A DNA stretch of 64,000 nucleotides from Myxococcota bacterium (GCA_022072125.1 JAJVIH010000004.1:62001-126000), one strand, 5' to 3'; shown: positions 25,882 through 34,553, counted from the stretch's first letter. Made by a program: numbers and translations. Notes: generated by a model not told the origin, from the sequence alone.

Positions 25882-26258
25882 ACAGAATGGAAGCAATCCT
25901 TCTCGCCGCCGCCCTCCTGTTGGCGCCGTGGATTGCCGCCGCGCGCGAACCGCAAGCCACAGGCGTTCACCCTATGATCATCGCCCAGAAGGAGTCGAAA
26001 AACATGTCCACCACCATAGCCATTGAAGGAATGGTCTGCAGCGGATGCGTCAACTCCGTGACCAAGGCCTTGAAGAGCGCCCCCGGCGTGACGAAAGTGG
26101 ATGTGCAGCTCAAGCCGGGCAAGGCGGTGATTGAGCATGATCCATCAAAAATCAAACCGGAAGAACTGGTCCGGGTGGTCAACGAAACCGGTTATACCGC
26201 GCGGCTGGGCGAACCAGCCGCGGCCAGCGGAGCCGCGGGCTCCGCTCCCGCGAAATAA
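25878..26258 (+). CDS. heavy-metal-associated (HMA/CopZ-like) domain protein
   Basis: The full frame encodes 126 residues: a signal-like N-terminus (AILLAAALLLAPWIAAA), a short linker, then an HMA domain with the metal site GMVCSGC (C54, C57) and the usual VTKVDVQLKPGKAVIEHDP strand. The tail is Ala/Gly/Ser-rich. HMA domains of this type bind Cu(I) or other soft metals. Two starts compete: ATG 25878, overlapping the upstream stop in ATGA, gives an exported protein; ATG 26004, with a strong AAGGAG 9 nt upstream, gives an 84-residue cytoplasmic CopZ-like chaperone. Both may be used. Confidence 0.85.
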   Translation: MNRMEAILLAAALLLAPWIAAAREPQATGVHPMIIAQKESKNMSTTIAIEGMVCSGCVNSVTKALKSAPGVTKVDVQLKPGKAVIEHDPSKIKPEELVRVVNETGYTARLGEPAAASGAAGSAPAK

Positions 26259-26278
26259 CCTGGCGGCGGACTCCGGCG

Positions 26279-27325
26279 ATGGGAAAACCAGTGTTCCGGG
26301 AACGGGAAACCGTGGTGGTGACTGGCGCGACCGGACAGGCCGGCGCCGCGCTGGTTCCCGTCCTGCTGGAAGCAGGATTCCGCGTGCTGGCGGTGCGGCG
26401 GGAAAAATCCCGGCCGCTGAATATCGAATCGCCCCACCTCCATTACCGCATTGGCGATCTGCGGTACGCCCCATTCGCCGCGGATATCATTCCCAACAGC
26501 CGTCACGTCATTCATCTGGCGGGAGAAAACACCCGCTCCGCGACTCTGGATGAAATCCGCGCGCTGGATGTTTCCGCCACCGCCATGCTGGCCGAAGCAG
26601 CCGCACGTTATGGCTGCAAGACCTTCATCTATCTGAGTTGCGCGGCGGTTTATGGGCCTGGTCAGGGGGCGATCCGCGAGGACGCGCCCGTCAGCAGGTG
26701 GAGCCCATGGGCGCAGGCGCGGATAGACGCCGAACAGGCGGCGCTCCATGCGGGCGGCGAAGAGGAATTGCGCCGCGTGGTGGTCCGCACGGCGCACCTT
26801 TACGGCGGAAAAGCGCCGCTTCCAGAGCCCCTGTGGAGTCTGGTTCAACGCATCGCGGGGGCCAGGATTCCGGTCCCGTTTTTCTCCGGCGGCGCCATCA
26901 CCCACTGGATTCATTGCGAGGATCTGGCGCACGCGCTGGCGGCGATCCTGCGGTCGGACTGGCGCGGCGTCATCAATGCCGGTGACAACGTGCCGGCGCG
27001 GACAGGGGATCTGCTCAACCATGTCTTTAACTCCCTGGGAGTGAGGCGGCTGCCCGTTCCGCTGGGGCTGGATGGTCTGTCTCCGCTGTCGCTGGCGCGC
27101 ATGCTGGATGATCTGGCGCCCGGCGTTCGTCTGTCCCGCCGGCTGGGCATTGCCGAACTGGAGCCATGGCTCCGCGATCAGGTGCTGGATTGCTCCGCCC
27201 TGGCGCGGCTGGGATTCGTTCCCCGGCATGGGGCCGTCACCACTGAAATCCAGGAACTGCTGCGCCCTCACCGCGCAACCGATGAAGCATCGCGCAGCCG
27301 CCGGACAGGAGAGTTGCATCCATGA
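26279..27325 (+). CDS. NAD-dependent epimerase/dehydratase-like extended SDR, altered active site
   Basis: A 348-residue extended short-chain dehydrogenase. The Rossmann motif VVVTGATGQAGAALVPVL, the IHLAG motif and YLSCAAVYGPG are present. The usual catalytic YxxxK is replaced by W144-A-Q-A-R148 in SPWAQARIDAEQ, so ordinary epimerase or dehydratase chemistry is doubtful; nucleotide binding or a different reaction is possible. The C-terminal half has HWIHCEDLAHALAAIL, typical of NDP-sugar enzymes. It is the third gene of a five-gene operon, 20 nt after the HMA gene and overlapping the next gene in ATGA. Confidence 0.8.
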   Translation: MGKPVFRERETVVVTGATGQAGAALVPVLLEAGFRVLAVRREKSRPLNIESPHLHYRIGDLRYAPFAADIIPNSRHVIHLAGENTRSATLDEIRALDVSATAMLAEAAARYGCKTFIYLSCAAVYGPGQGAIREDAPVSRWSPWAQARIDAEQAALHAGGEEELRRVVVRTAHLYGGKAPLPEPLWSLVQRIAGARIPVPFFSGGAITHWIHCEDLAHALAAILRSDWRGVINAGDNVPARTGDLLNHVFNSLGVRRLPVPLGLDGLSPLSLARMLDDLAPGVRLSRRLGIAELEPWLRDQVLDCSALARLGFVPRHGAVTTEIQELLRPHRATDEASRSRRTGELHP

Positions 27326-27759
27326 AACTGCGTTTTCGTGAATCCAAGCGCGGCGTCTGGTGGGTGCTGAAAAAACCGGACGTGTTGCACAAGGCCTCCC
27401 TGGAAATGGAGGGGGAAGTCTGGCGCATCCGTGAATTTTTGCGTGGCGGTGAGGCCGCCCTTGGCGGCGTGCTGAATTTTGAAGGGCTGGCCAGCGGCGC
27501 GCGCTACCAGGGCACGCTCCAGAACGCCATGCGGAATGACCGCAAGCTGCTCTATGAATTCACCTTCACGGGAGACGACGGCAAAAAGTACACCGCCTAT
27601 GGAGAGGCTTATATGCGGTTGACCGAACCCCTGAAAAGCCTCTCCCGCGCTGAGTTTGTGATCAACGCCGGCTCGACGAAATACGCCCGCGCCACCCTGT
27701 ATTTCGATTACAAACGGGACGGGCTTGCGCTCGCAAAAAGCCTGCGCCTGGCCATGTGA
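27322..27759 (+). CDS. hypothetical protein in the SDR operon
   Basis: A 145-residue soluble protein that I do not recognise. It has no signal peptide or membrane helix. It is rich in beta-strand-like segments with charged turns (SLEMEGEVWRIREFLRGG, LLYEFTFTGDDGKKY, ATLYFDYKRDG), suggesting a small beta-barrel or lipocalin-like fold; this is only a pattern impression. The start overlaps the upstream SDR stop (ATGA), and the next SDR starts 7 nt after its end, so all three are co-expressed. Confidence 0.7.
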   Translation: MKLRFRESKRGVWWVLKKPDVLHKASLEMEGEVWRIREFLRGGEAALGGVLNFEGLASGARYQGTLQNAMRNDRKLLYEFTFTGDDGKKYTAYGEAYMRLTEPLKSLSRAEFVINAGSTKYARATLYFDYKRDGLALAKSLRLAM

Positions 27760-27766
27760 GGCGATC

Positions 27767-28591
27767 ATGAAGGACTTTCGCGGCAAAACCGCCCTTGTGA
27801 CCGGCGCCGCCAGCGGCATTGGGCGCGCCACCGCGCTCGCCCTTGCGCGCGAGGGGTGCCGGATCATCGCCTGCGATGTGAACGACGACGGCCTGGCCGG
27901 ACTGGATGGCCAGCTTCGCTCCTCGGGTGGGTTGTTTTTGCAGCGCCGCGTGGATGTTTCCAGCCCCGGGGAAATGGAAAACTTTGCACGCGAGGTTCAC
28001 GGCAGGGTCCCCGCCGTGGATATCCTGGTCAACAACGCGGGCGTGGCGGTCTACGCCAGCTTTGTCAACACCAGTCTGGAGGATTTCCGCTGGATCATGT
28101 CCATCAACCTGTGGGGAGTGATCCACGGATGCCATTTTTTCATTCCCCCGATGGTGAAAAACGGCGGCGGGCATGTTGTCAATGTGTCATCAGCCCTGGG
28201 ATACGCCGGCGCGCCCAACGTGGCCGCCTATGCGACCACGAAATTTGGCGTGCTGGGGCTTTCCGAAAGCCTGCGCATTGAACTGGCGGATAAAAATATC
28301 GGCGTTTCGGCGATTTGTCCGGGCATTATCGCCACGGGCATCGTGGGCGCCATGCGTATGGCGGGCGTGGATAATCCTGATTCCCGGCGGGCCCGGCTGA
28401 TGAAGATGTACCAGGACCGGAAATTCGGCCCCGGCAAGGTGGCGGAAGCGATTGTAAAGGCCATCCGCCACAATCAGCATATCGTGCCGGTGACGCCGGA
28501 GGCGTGGGCGTTTTTCCTGCTCAAGCGGTTGACGCCGCAGCACGTTCCCGCCATCGCCCGGTTTGTCAACGACAAGGTCGCCGGCGGGTAA
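27767..28591 (+). CDS. classical short-chain dehydrogenase/reductase
   Basis: A 274-residue NAD(P)-dependent oxidoreductase with TGAASGIGRATALAL (cofactor loop), CDVNDDG, VDILVNNAGVAVYA, the catalytic Ser in VNVSSALGYAGAP and YATTK (Tyr and Lys). The PG motif (AICPGIIATGIV) and an extended C-terminus similar to SDR3/acyl-related reductases follow. Substrate unknown; a keto group on a lipid is possible given the neighbouring fatty-acid genes. The ATG at 27767 has a GAGG upstream and gives the canonical N-terminus MKDFRGKTALVTGA. It is the last gene of the operon that begins at 25111. Confidence 0.88.
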   Translation: MKDFRGKTALVTGAASGIGRATALALAREGCRIIACDVNDDGLAGLDGQLRSSGGLFLQRRVDVSSPGEMENFAREVHGRVPAVDILVNNAGVAVYASFVNTSLEDFRWIMSINLWGVIHGCHFFIPPMVKNGGGHVVNVSSALGYAGAPNVAAYATTKFGVLGLSESLRIELADKNIGVSAICPGIIATGIVGAMRMAGVDNPDSRRARLMKMYQDRKFGPGKVAEAIVKAIRHNQHIVPVTPEAWAFFLLKRLTPQHVPAIARFVNDKVAGG

Positions 28592-28621
28592 TTGAACCGG
28601 CGGCGCGGCGGACAGCCGGGG

Positions 28622-29065
28622 TCAGGCCGCGGATTCGCCGGCGGGTTCGTTCAGTTCCACCAGCACGCCGCGAACCCCTTTGGGATGGATGAATGCGCAG
28701 CGGGTTTCGTGGGCGCCCATGAATGGCGTTTCATGGAGCAGCGGCACTCCGGCGCTTTTCAATTCGCTCAAACGGCCGTCAATTCCCGTGACGCCCAGGC
28801 ACAGGTGATGAATGCCTTCTCCGCGTTTTTCGATGAACTTCGCCACCGTGCTGTCGGGGGAGGTGGGCCATAGCAGTTCAATCCGGGTTTCGCCGAGTTG
28901 AAACATGGCCACCTTCACCTTCTGGCTTTCCACCAATTCAATATGGTCGGGGCTCTTGCCGGTGATCAGCGTCCAGGCGGCGATGGCGGCGTCCAGATCG
29001 GAAACCGCGACGCCGATGTGATCCACTTTCGGGGAGGAAGGATGATTGGATACATGGGTGTTCAT
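28622..29065 (-). CDS. mce: methylmalonyl-CoA epimerase (VOC fold)
   Basis: A 147-residue vicinal-oxygen-chelate protein that interconverts (R)- and (S)-methylmalonyl-CoA in propionate and branched-chain catabolism. The metal ligands are visible as H in KVDHIGVAVSDL, E or Q in the middle strand, H in GEGIHHLCLGV and E in VLVELNEP. The pairing VDHIGVAV with GIHHLCLGV is diagnostic for the epimerase rather than glyoxalase I. The length is normal. It lies 24 nt downstream of a lipoprotein gene on the same strand. Its substrate would come from valine, isoleucine or odd-chain fatty-acid degradation, consistent with the nearby acyl-CoA dehydrogenase. Confidence 0.9.
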   Translation of the reverse strand: MNTHVSNHPSSPKVDHIGVAVSDLDAAIAAWTLITGKSPDHIELVESQKVKVAMFQLGETRIELLWPTSPDSTVAKFIEKRGEGIHHLCLGVTGIDGRLSELKSAGVPLLHETPFMGAHETRCAFIHPKGVRGVLVELNEPAGESAA

Positions 29066-29089
29066 GTTTTGTCCGCCTCGCCGCGGGGA

Positions 29090-29644
29090 TTATTCACATG
29101 GAAAACAGGCGCCGCACATGGCCTTGCACGATGCCGCGCCGGCGACACACAACGCCTCGGTTTCACTGACGGAGGATTCGCAATAGGCTGTGCAATCCCG
29201 GGTATCGCCCGTGGCCCCGCATTCGTTGATGATGCGTTCGCAGACCTGTTTGCAGAGCAGGGGCGCCGGGCTGACAATGCCGGGAATTTCCACGGGCAGG
29301 CCGGAATCGGTTTCCTTGTCGCCGCTGTCGGGCGGCCCGCTGACCATGGGCGCGCCATCGGCCGCGCCGCCGCTGGCGGATGCGTCCATGGACTCCGGGT
29401 CGCTGGATTTCCGTTTTCCCGAACCCAGCAATTTGTCATAGGCGCGTTGGGCGAAGGCCTTGTCATCCACGGGAATGGGATCGGAGGACTGGGAACTGGA
29501 ACAGGCCGCAAACAGAAAAACCGCCAGCGCCGCCGGGATCCATCCCGCGCGTTGGCGTGCTTGCCGGGAAGGAGATGGAGTTTTATAACCCGTGTACGTG
29601 TCGCGGCGGTTGATTCCCTTTACCTGTTCCGGAGGCCATTCCAT
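29090..29644 (-). CDS. cysteine-rich lipoprotein
   Basis: A 184-residue predicted lipoprotein with hydrophobic signal AALAVFLFAACSSS (lipobox FAAC), a disordered Ser/Asp/Gly-rich middle, and a C-terminal domain with ten cysteines (CKQVC, INECG, CTAYC, ...CKAMCGACFPC). The spacing suggests disulfide-bonded extracytoplasmic packing. The nearest in-frame ATG is at 29644, giving a rather long n-region of ~45 residues; it lacks a Shine-Dalgarno and shares CCATGG with the start of the opposite-strand gene. The true start may be a non-standard codon. Function unknown. Confidence 0.65.
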   Translation of the reverse strand: MEWPPEQVKGINRRDTYTGYKTPSPSRQARQRAGWIPAALAVFLFAACSSSQSSDPIPVDDKAFAQRAYDKLLGSGKRKSSDPESMDASASGGAADGAPMVSGPPDSGDKETDSGLPVEIPGIVSPAPLLCKQVCERIINECGATGDTRDCTAYCESSVSETEALCVAGAASCKAMCGACFPCE

Positions 29645-30419
29645 GGGACATCGGTTGTTCGTACTCATCATTGTCGCTCTCGCGCTTGCGGCCTCAGGCT
29701 GTGACGCCGCGAAAGAAAGTTATCAGCAGGCGGAAGTGATTGCCAATACGGGCGAGGTCAAGGAGGCCATCCGCGCCTACCAGCAGGTGATTGATAATCA
29801 CAAGGATTCCCAGTACGCGGACAAGGCCAGGGCCAAACTGGTCGAACTTCATGTTTCCCAGGCGAAGAAAGCCCAGGAGAACGCCAAGCCGGATGAAGTG
29901 AAGGACAGCTACGAACTCGCCCTCAGTTTCGCCTCCGGGGACGCCAAGGCCAAACTGGAGAAGGAAAAGGCCGAGGCGGTGGATCAGACCGAACGCAGCA
30001 TCATCGCTGGAGGCGTGAAAAGCGTTTTCGCCAAGGCGGATGCGGTGGAGATCACTCCGGATCGCAGCCGCGCCATCGTGTGGAAGCCCGCCGCGTCCAC
30101 CGATCTGGAAGCGGACAAGATTGACGCCGTGGGCGAGGTGCTGGGCCGCATGGATCTGAACGAGCAGATCTTCAAGAAATACATCACCATCAAAACCCTG
30201 GAGGTGAAGGTGTTCCGGCTGGATCAGCTCAAGAACGAACGGATGGAGAAGTTCAGCTTCTCCATCCAGAAAGACAAATTTCTGCCGGCGGACCGCAAGG
30301 ACTGGCGGGATTTGTACAGCGTGGCGCGTCTCAGCGGCGGAACCGTGATGTCCAATCCGGAGTTCAAGAAGTGGTGGGACACCGTGATGCCGGTGGTGGA
30401 GAAAGGCCCGGGCTGGTGA
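29643..30419 (+). CDS. lipoprotein with N-terminal TPR-like repeat
   Basis: A 258-residue predicted lipoprotein. The signal MGHRLFVLIIVALALAASGC ends in a clear lipobox (AASGC). The next ~80 residues resemble tetratricopeptide helices (YQQAEVIANTGEVKEAIRAY, DNHKDSQYADKARAKLVEL), and charged helical segments follow. The C-terminal ~100 residues (VEITPDRSRAIVWKPA, NEQIFKKYITIKTLEV) are not a fold I recognise. The start ATG 29643 has GGAGG upstream. TPR lipoproteins usually act as scaffolds in envelope assembly. The gene abuts the convergent gene at 30420 without a gap. Confidence 0.75.
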   Translation: MGHRLFVLIIVALALAASGCDAAKESYQQAEVIANTGEVKEAIRAYQQVIDNHKDSQYADKARAKLVELHVSQAKKAQENAKPDEVKDSYELALSFASGDAKAKLEKEKAEAVDQTERSIIAGGVKSVFAKADAVEITPDRSRAIVWKPAASTDLEADKIDAVGEVLGRMDLNEQIFKKYITIKTLEVKVFRLDQLKNERMEKFSFSIQKDKFLPADRKDWRDLYSVARLSGGTVMSNPEFKKWWDTVMPVVEKGPGW

Positions 30420-31496
30420 TCATTCCTCTTCTCCCGGGGTTTCCTCCCATCCCAGTCGGGCGAGAACGCCTTGGCGCTGGCGCAATTTGTAAATATCGTG
30501 GGAGTTATCGCCCTGTTCATTGTTGACATGGGTGGCGCGATCAATGATCTGGAACTCCACGGCGTAGTAAATGATTCGCCCGAGTTTCTGGAGCAGGCTG
30601 CGGCTGGGTGATTCGGCCAGGCGATCAATGGCCAGCGGCAACTCGGCGATGAAATTCACGGTGCGGTAACCCCTCGATGAATAGGAATTTGCGAGGGGGT
30701 TCTGTTCGAGGTTGATGCCCTGTTGCATCTCCGGAATGAGGTGACCTAGCTTCTGGTTCTCTATCCAGGCGTAAAAATCCACCAGGTTGTTGTGGGATTC
30801 TCCCGGCAACACATAGTTGAAGGGGAAGAGGGCCCGGCGCAGGTAATCAATCACCGGGATGATATCATCCGGGGTTTTGGTGATGATGCGGAACCGCACC
30901 CGGTCAAATACGCGGGACGCCGTCGCGGTCTTTTTCGAGAGCAGTTTGGTGATGGTGGAGTCGCGGGTTTTCGGGCCGCCATAATGGTCATCTATTCCAA
31001 GTCCGGCTTCTTTCATCTGATTGACGCACTGGCGAACCTTGACCACGCATTGCTCCGCCAGGACGGCGTCGGAAATCGCGGCGTTGTAAACCAGTTCGCG
31101 CGCGTCAATATGCTGGATGACGTCCATCACCTTGAGCACCGAACAGGCCTCTTTCTGCAGAGGATCATTCTCCCTGCGCGAGGCCAGCATCAGCAATTCC
31201 TGGATGCCGCCGGGGCGTTTGACCTGATCATCGAATGTCCAGTGGAAATGGTGTTCCAGGTAGCGGATGGATTCCTTGTGCAGGTAGTTGAGGCGGCCGG
31301 CGTCGAAGGGATCGTAGGGATCAAGCAGGTTGACGCGCAGGAAATCCACGGCGTCCATCTCGCTGTCGAATGAGAGCCGCTTCCAGTCAATCACCGAGCC
31401 CCCAAACAGAATGACTCGGAGGGCTTCCAGATCGGCGAGTTTGTATTCGCCAAGCCGGGTGATGGGAAGTTGAAACCTGGCGGAAAGCGGTTGCAC
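30420..31496 (-). CDS. conserved protein resembling RelA/SpoT synthetases (TIGR04552-like)
   Basis: A 358-residue protein I would place in the delta-proteobacterial TIGR04552/TIGR04562 group, by recollection only. The central region SRVFDRVRFRIITKTPDDIIPV resembles the RelA/SpoT nucleotidyltransferase segment (DxxGxRI...), with VDFYAWIE and SYSSRGYRTVNFIAELPL further on, comparable to the Y..H..V strand. I cannot confirm all (p)ppGpp synthetase residues, so activity is not claimed. The start is GTG 31496 without a strong Shine-Dalgarno. It is convergent with, and directly abuts, the TPR lipoprotein gene. Confidence 0.6.
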   Translation of the reverse strand: MQPLSARFQLPITRLGEYKLADLEALRVILFGGSVIDWKRLSFDSEMDAVDFLRVNLLDPYDPFDAGRLNYLHKESIRYLEHHFHWTFDDQVKRPGGIQELLMLASRRENDPLQKEACSVLKVMDVIQHIDARELVYNAAISDAVLAEQCVVKVRQCVNQMKEAGLGIDDHYGGPKTRDSTITKLLSKKTATASRVFDRVRFRIITKTPDDIIPVIDYLRRALFPFNYVLPGESHNNLVDFYAWIENQKLGHLIPEMQQGINLEQNPLANSYSSRGYRTVNFIAELPLAIDRLAESPSRSLLQKLGRIIYYAVEFQIIDRATHVNNEQGDNSHDIYKLRQRQGVLARLGWEETPGEEE

Positions 31497-31647
31497 GTTC
31501 CGGCTTTGGAGAAACGTTCTCCCTGGAAGATGGAAATCGGATGCGGCGACCGGAAACGCAATCCGGTTGCGGACTGGGTCTGATGAAACCGGCGGCTACA
31601 TAGGGCGTCCTGCTGGACAATGTCAATACGCGCGATACTGTACGGAC

Positions 31648-31956
31648 ATGGCGACCGTGACCATCCGCTGGAGGCGCCGCAAGGCGGCCGTGGAGGCGCA
31701 TATCGGCCAGAAACTGCTTGGCGTCGTGCTGCGCTCGGGATTCCCCCTGGCGCACCGTTGCAATGGCAACGCCATCTGCGGCACCTGCATGGTGCGGGTG
31801 AAATCCGGCATGGAACACCTGAACCCGCCGGAAGACATCGAAATATACCGCCTGTCCGGCGTGCGGGACGGGCCCAACGATCGTTTGGCGTGTCAGGCCC
31901 GGCTTGTATCCGAAGGCGATGTGTCACTGTTTCTGCCGGAGGTGGTGGAAGAGTAG
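31648..31956 (+). CDS. [2Fe-2S] ferredoxin
   Basis: A 102-residue electron-transfer protein. Cysteines C38, C44, C47 and C82 in HRCNGNAICGTCMV and RLACQAR form the C-x5-C-x2-C...C ligand set of plant/adrenodoxin-like [2Fe-2S] ferredoxins, and the upstream LLGVVLRSGFPLA helix is typical. The start ATG 31648 puts the first beta strand (MATVTIRWRRR) at the N-terminus. There is no obvious Shine-Dalgarno; GATACT 9 nt upstream hints at a leaderless or very short leader transcript. Its redox partner is not evident nearby. Confidence 0.9.
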   Translation: MATVTIRWRRRKAAVEAHIGQKLLGVVLRSGFPLAHRCNGNAICGTCMVRVKSGMEHLNPPEDIEIYRLSGVRDGPNDRLACQARLVSEGDVSLFLPEVVEE

Positions 31957-31970
31957 GGTGGAAAGCCGGG

Positions 31971-31999
31971 TTGACACCCCAAGGCGCGGTGTCTAGTTA
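31971..31999 (+). promoter_or_regulatory. sigma-70-like promoter for coaX
   Basis: TTGACA at 31971-31976 is a perfect -35 box. After a 17-bp spacer comes TAGTTA (31994-31999), a weak -10. Transcription would start near 32006, about 20 nt before the coaX ATG, with GGAG in between. The -35 and spacing are strong; the -10 lowers confidence. Confidence 0.5.
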
Positions 32000-32026
32000 T
32001 CCGGGATCGTTCAGAAATGGAGATTC

Positions 32027-32806
32027 ATGTTACTCGCGGTTGATGTGGGCAATACCAATATCGTGGCTGGGGTGTTCGACGGCGCGCGCCTGATGGGACA
32101 CTGGCGGCTGTCCTCGTCGCGCAACCGCACGGGCGATGAATATACATTCATCCTGCGCGGCCTGCTGCGCGATTCAGGCGTGGATCCTGAAAAAATTGAC
32201 GGCGCCATCATCTCCAACGTGGTGCCGCCCATTCAGCGCGTGCTGGAGGAGATGATCCAGAACGCCTTTGGACTCAAGTCCTTGGTGGTGGGTCCGGGAA
32301 TCAAAACCGGCATGCAGATTCTCTACGACAATCCGCGCGAGGTCGGGGCGGATCGCATCGTCAACGCGGTCGCGGCGTATGAGGAATACCAGCAGGCCTG
32401 CATTGTGGTGGACTTTGGAACGGCGACCACCTTCGATGCGGTGAACTCCGAGGGCGCCTACATGGGCGGCGCCATCGCCCCTGGCATCGGCATCAGCATG
32501 GAGGCGCTGTTCCAGCGGGCTTCCAAACTGCCGCGCGTGGAACTGACCCGGCCGCCCCATGTGATTGGACGGAACACCGTTACATCCATGCAGGCGGGCC
32601 TGTTGTACGGCTACGTGGGACAGGTGGATGAAATCGTCCGCCGCATGAAGGCGGAGATGGACACCGCAAAGCTGACCGTGGTCGCCACGGGAGGCCTTGC
32701 CCAACTGGTCAGTCAGGAATCCACCACCATCAACAAGGTCTCGCCATTCCTGACCTTGGAAGGCCTGAGAATCCTTTACAATCGCAACCAGCGGTCCACA
32801 CCATGA
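32027..32806 (+). CDS. coaX: type III pantothenate kinase
   Basis: A 259-residue enzyme catalysing the first step of CoA synthesis, phosphorylation of pantothenate, using the ASKHA fold. Motifs are the phosphate loop [31 protein letters not shown] (catalytic Asp), [28 protein letters not shown] and TGGLAQLV near the end. Length is typical. The start ATG 32027 has GGAG 8 nt upstream. It overlaps the next gene in ATGA. A bifunctional BirA-CoaX arrangement, common elsewhere, is not present. Confidence 0.96.
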   Translation: MLLAVDVGNTNIVAGVFDGARLMGHWRLSSSRNRTGDEYTFILRGLLRDSGVDPEKIDGAIISNVVPPIQRVLEEMIQNAFGLKSLVVGPGIKTGMQILYDNPREVGADRIVNAVAAYEEYQQACIVVDFGTATTFDAVNSEGAYMGGAIAPGIGISMEALFQRASKLPRVELTRPPHVIGRNTVTSMQAGLLYGYVGQVDEIVRRMKAEMDTAKLTVVATGGLAQLVSQESTTINKVSPFLTLEGLRILYNRNQRSTP

Positions 32807-34044
32807 CCTATATTCCGATTCCAGCCGAAAAGATTCCGGAGAGCCTCCGGAAATTTGTTGATCCCTCCGCGCCGGCTCCTGGCCGGATGATGGCTGCCAA
32901 GACCCTCGTTCCGCTCAAGCCGGGCGAGATGGTCACGGTTTTGTACTGTCTGCTCGCCGACGAAGATCCGAAGATATCCCAGGCCGCGGCGGAATCCTTC
33001 GGCAAACTGCCGGACAAGATTTTCAATCCGGCCCTGCAGGAACAGCTTCCCGCCGAAATTTTCAATTATCTGGCCGAGCGGCTTCCGGTCTCGTCAGAGG
33101 ATCAGCGGCTGGAGATGATCCTCACCAACCGCCATGCGCCAGACCAGGCCTTTGTCCATATCGCCCGCCGGGGCGATGAGCGCCTGACCCGCGTGATCGC
33201 GGAAAACCAGATGCGCATCCACCGGCATCCGCCGATCATCAGCGCGCTGTATCACAATCCGGCCTTTTCCAAATCGCTGCGCGACCGCGTGGTTGAAGAC
33301 GCCCAGCGGTTGGGCATCAAGCTGGAAGACGTGCCTGAGCTGGCGCCGGAGAAGATCGCGCAGGTTTTTGATCCGATCGCCGCGGCGCGCGCCGCCATGC
33401 CGGGTCTTCCTGATGAAGTGCTCAATCAGCTCTCGCCCGAGGATTTGCACGATCTCGCCCGGCAGGCGTCCATCATTGACAATGAATATGTCCATGAAGA
33501 GGAGTTGCCGGAGGAGGAACAGGAGAAGTCCGCCGCCCAGCGCCTGATTGAACAGATGGAGCGCGAACGCGAGGAAGGCGGGGACGGGTCTGGCGAAGGC
33601 GGGGATGACGCAGAGGAGGGCGGCGAACCCAAGACCATGTATCAGCAACTCTTGCAGATGAACGTGGCGCAGAAAATCTGCGTGGCGCAGAAAGGCAACA
33701 AGGAGGCGCGCACCTTCCTGATGCGCGAGACCAACAAGCTGATATTGCTGGCGTTGGTCAACAGTCCGCGCCTCACCGACGGCGAAGTGGTCAAGATGTC
33801 CTCCATGCGCACCATGCCCGACGACGTCATCCGCCGCATGACCATGAACGCGAACTGGCTGAAGCTATACTCCATCCGCCGCAACCTGACGGTTCATCCC
33901 AAAACCCCCGCCAAGGAAGCCATGCGTTATCTCGGGACGCTCAACGAGAAGGACATCAAGGATATCTCGAAGAGCAAGGGGGTGCCCGCGGTGATATCCG
34001 CGGCGGCCCGGCGGCTGATGGTGGCCAAGGCCGCCAAAAAATAA
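32803..34044 (+). CDS. conserved protein downstream of coaX, HEAT-like helical repeats
   Basis: A 413-residue soluble protein. The first ~160 residues contain helical-pair segments that look HEAT/ARM-like ([20 protein letters not shown] and [16 protein letters not shown]). A Glu-rich low-complexity linker occurs around 230-280 ([15 protein letters not shown] and [17 protein letters not shown]). A second helical domain follows, [20 protein letters not shown] to the basic end. I know of similar proteins in Myxococcota but no function. It begins inside the coaX stop (ATGA), so it is translationally coupled to CoA biosynthesis, and it ends 11 nt before trmL. Confidence 0.65.
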   Translation: MTYIPIPAEKIPESLRKFVDPSAPAPGRMMAAKTLVPLKPGEMVTVLYCLLADEDPKISQAAAESFGKLPDKIFNPALQEQLPAEIFNYLAERLPVSSEDQRLEMILTNRHAPDQAFVHIARRGDERLTRVIAENQMRIHRHPPIISALYHNPAFSKSLRDRVVEDAQRLGIKLEDVPELAPEKIAQVFDPIAAARAAMPGLPDEVLNQLSPEDLHDLARQASIIDNEYVHEEELPEEEQEKSAAQRLIEQMEREREEGGDGSGEGGDDAEEGGEPKTMYQQLLQMNVAQKICVAQKGNKEARTFLMRETNKLILLALVNSPRLTDGEVVKMSSMRTMPDDVIRRMTMNANWLKLYSIRRNLTVHPKTPAKEAMRYLGTLNEKDIKDISKSKGVPAVISAAARRLMVAKAAKK

Positions 34045-34055
34045 CCCTGCCATTC

Positions 34056-34553
34056 ATGGAATCCGTACGGGAATGGGCGGCGGAACCGCCGCTTCGCATC
34101 ATCCTGGTGGAGCCGGAGATTCCGCCCAACACTGGAAATATCGCCCGGTTGTGCGGCGCGACCCGGTGCCAGTTGTACCTGGTCGGCAAACTCGGGTTTG
34201 AACTGAGCGATCGCACCCTCAAGCGAGCCGGACTGGATTACTGGCGCCACGTCTATTGGCATCACGTCAATACGCTGGACGAGGCCCTGCTGGGCGCCGC
34301 ACGTCCGCCCTGGCTGTTCTCGACCCGGGGACGCCGGTTCTATTTTCATGCGCGTTTCGCCCCGGGAGACTGTCTGGTGTATGGCTGTGAAACCAGGGGC
34401 CTGTCCAGCGAATTGCTCGCCCGCTGGCCGGAAGATCAATGTTTGCGCATCCCGATGCCTGGGCCCGTGCGATCGATCAATCTCTCATCCGCCGTGGCGT
34501 TGACCGCGTATGAAGCGCTCCGGCAAATCTGGCTGGATCATGCCGCGCCATGA
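34056..34553 (+). CDS. trmL: tRNA (cytidine/uridine-2'-O)-methyltransferase, TrmL-like SPOUT enzyme
   Basis: A 165-residue minimal SPOUT methyltransferase that 2'-O-methylates the wobble nucleotide 34 of tRNA-Leu. Motif 1 is PEIPPNTGNIARLCGATRC; then LKRAGLDYW, motif 2 GDCLVYGCETRGLSSE and motif 3 IPMPGPVRSINLSSAVALTAYE, the trefoil-knot SAM site. RSINLSS replaces the common RSLNLSN. Length and motifs fit TrmL rather than TrmH. The next gene starts within its last 14 nt. Confidence 0.9.
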   Translation: MESVREWAAEPPLRIILVEPEIPPNTGNIARLCGATRCQLYLVGKLGFELSDRTLKRAGLDYWRHVYWHHVNTLDEALLGAARPPWLFSTRGRRFYFHARFAPGDCLVYGCETRGLSSELLARWPEDQCLRIPMPGPVRSINLSSAVALTAYEALRQIWLDHAAP

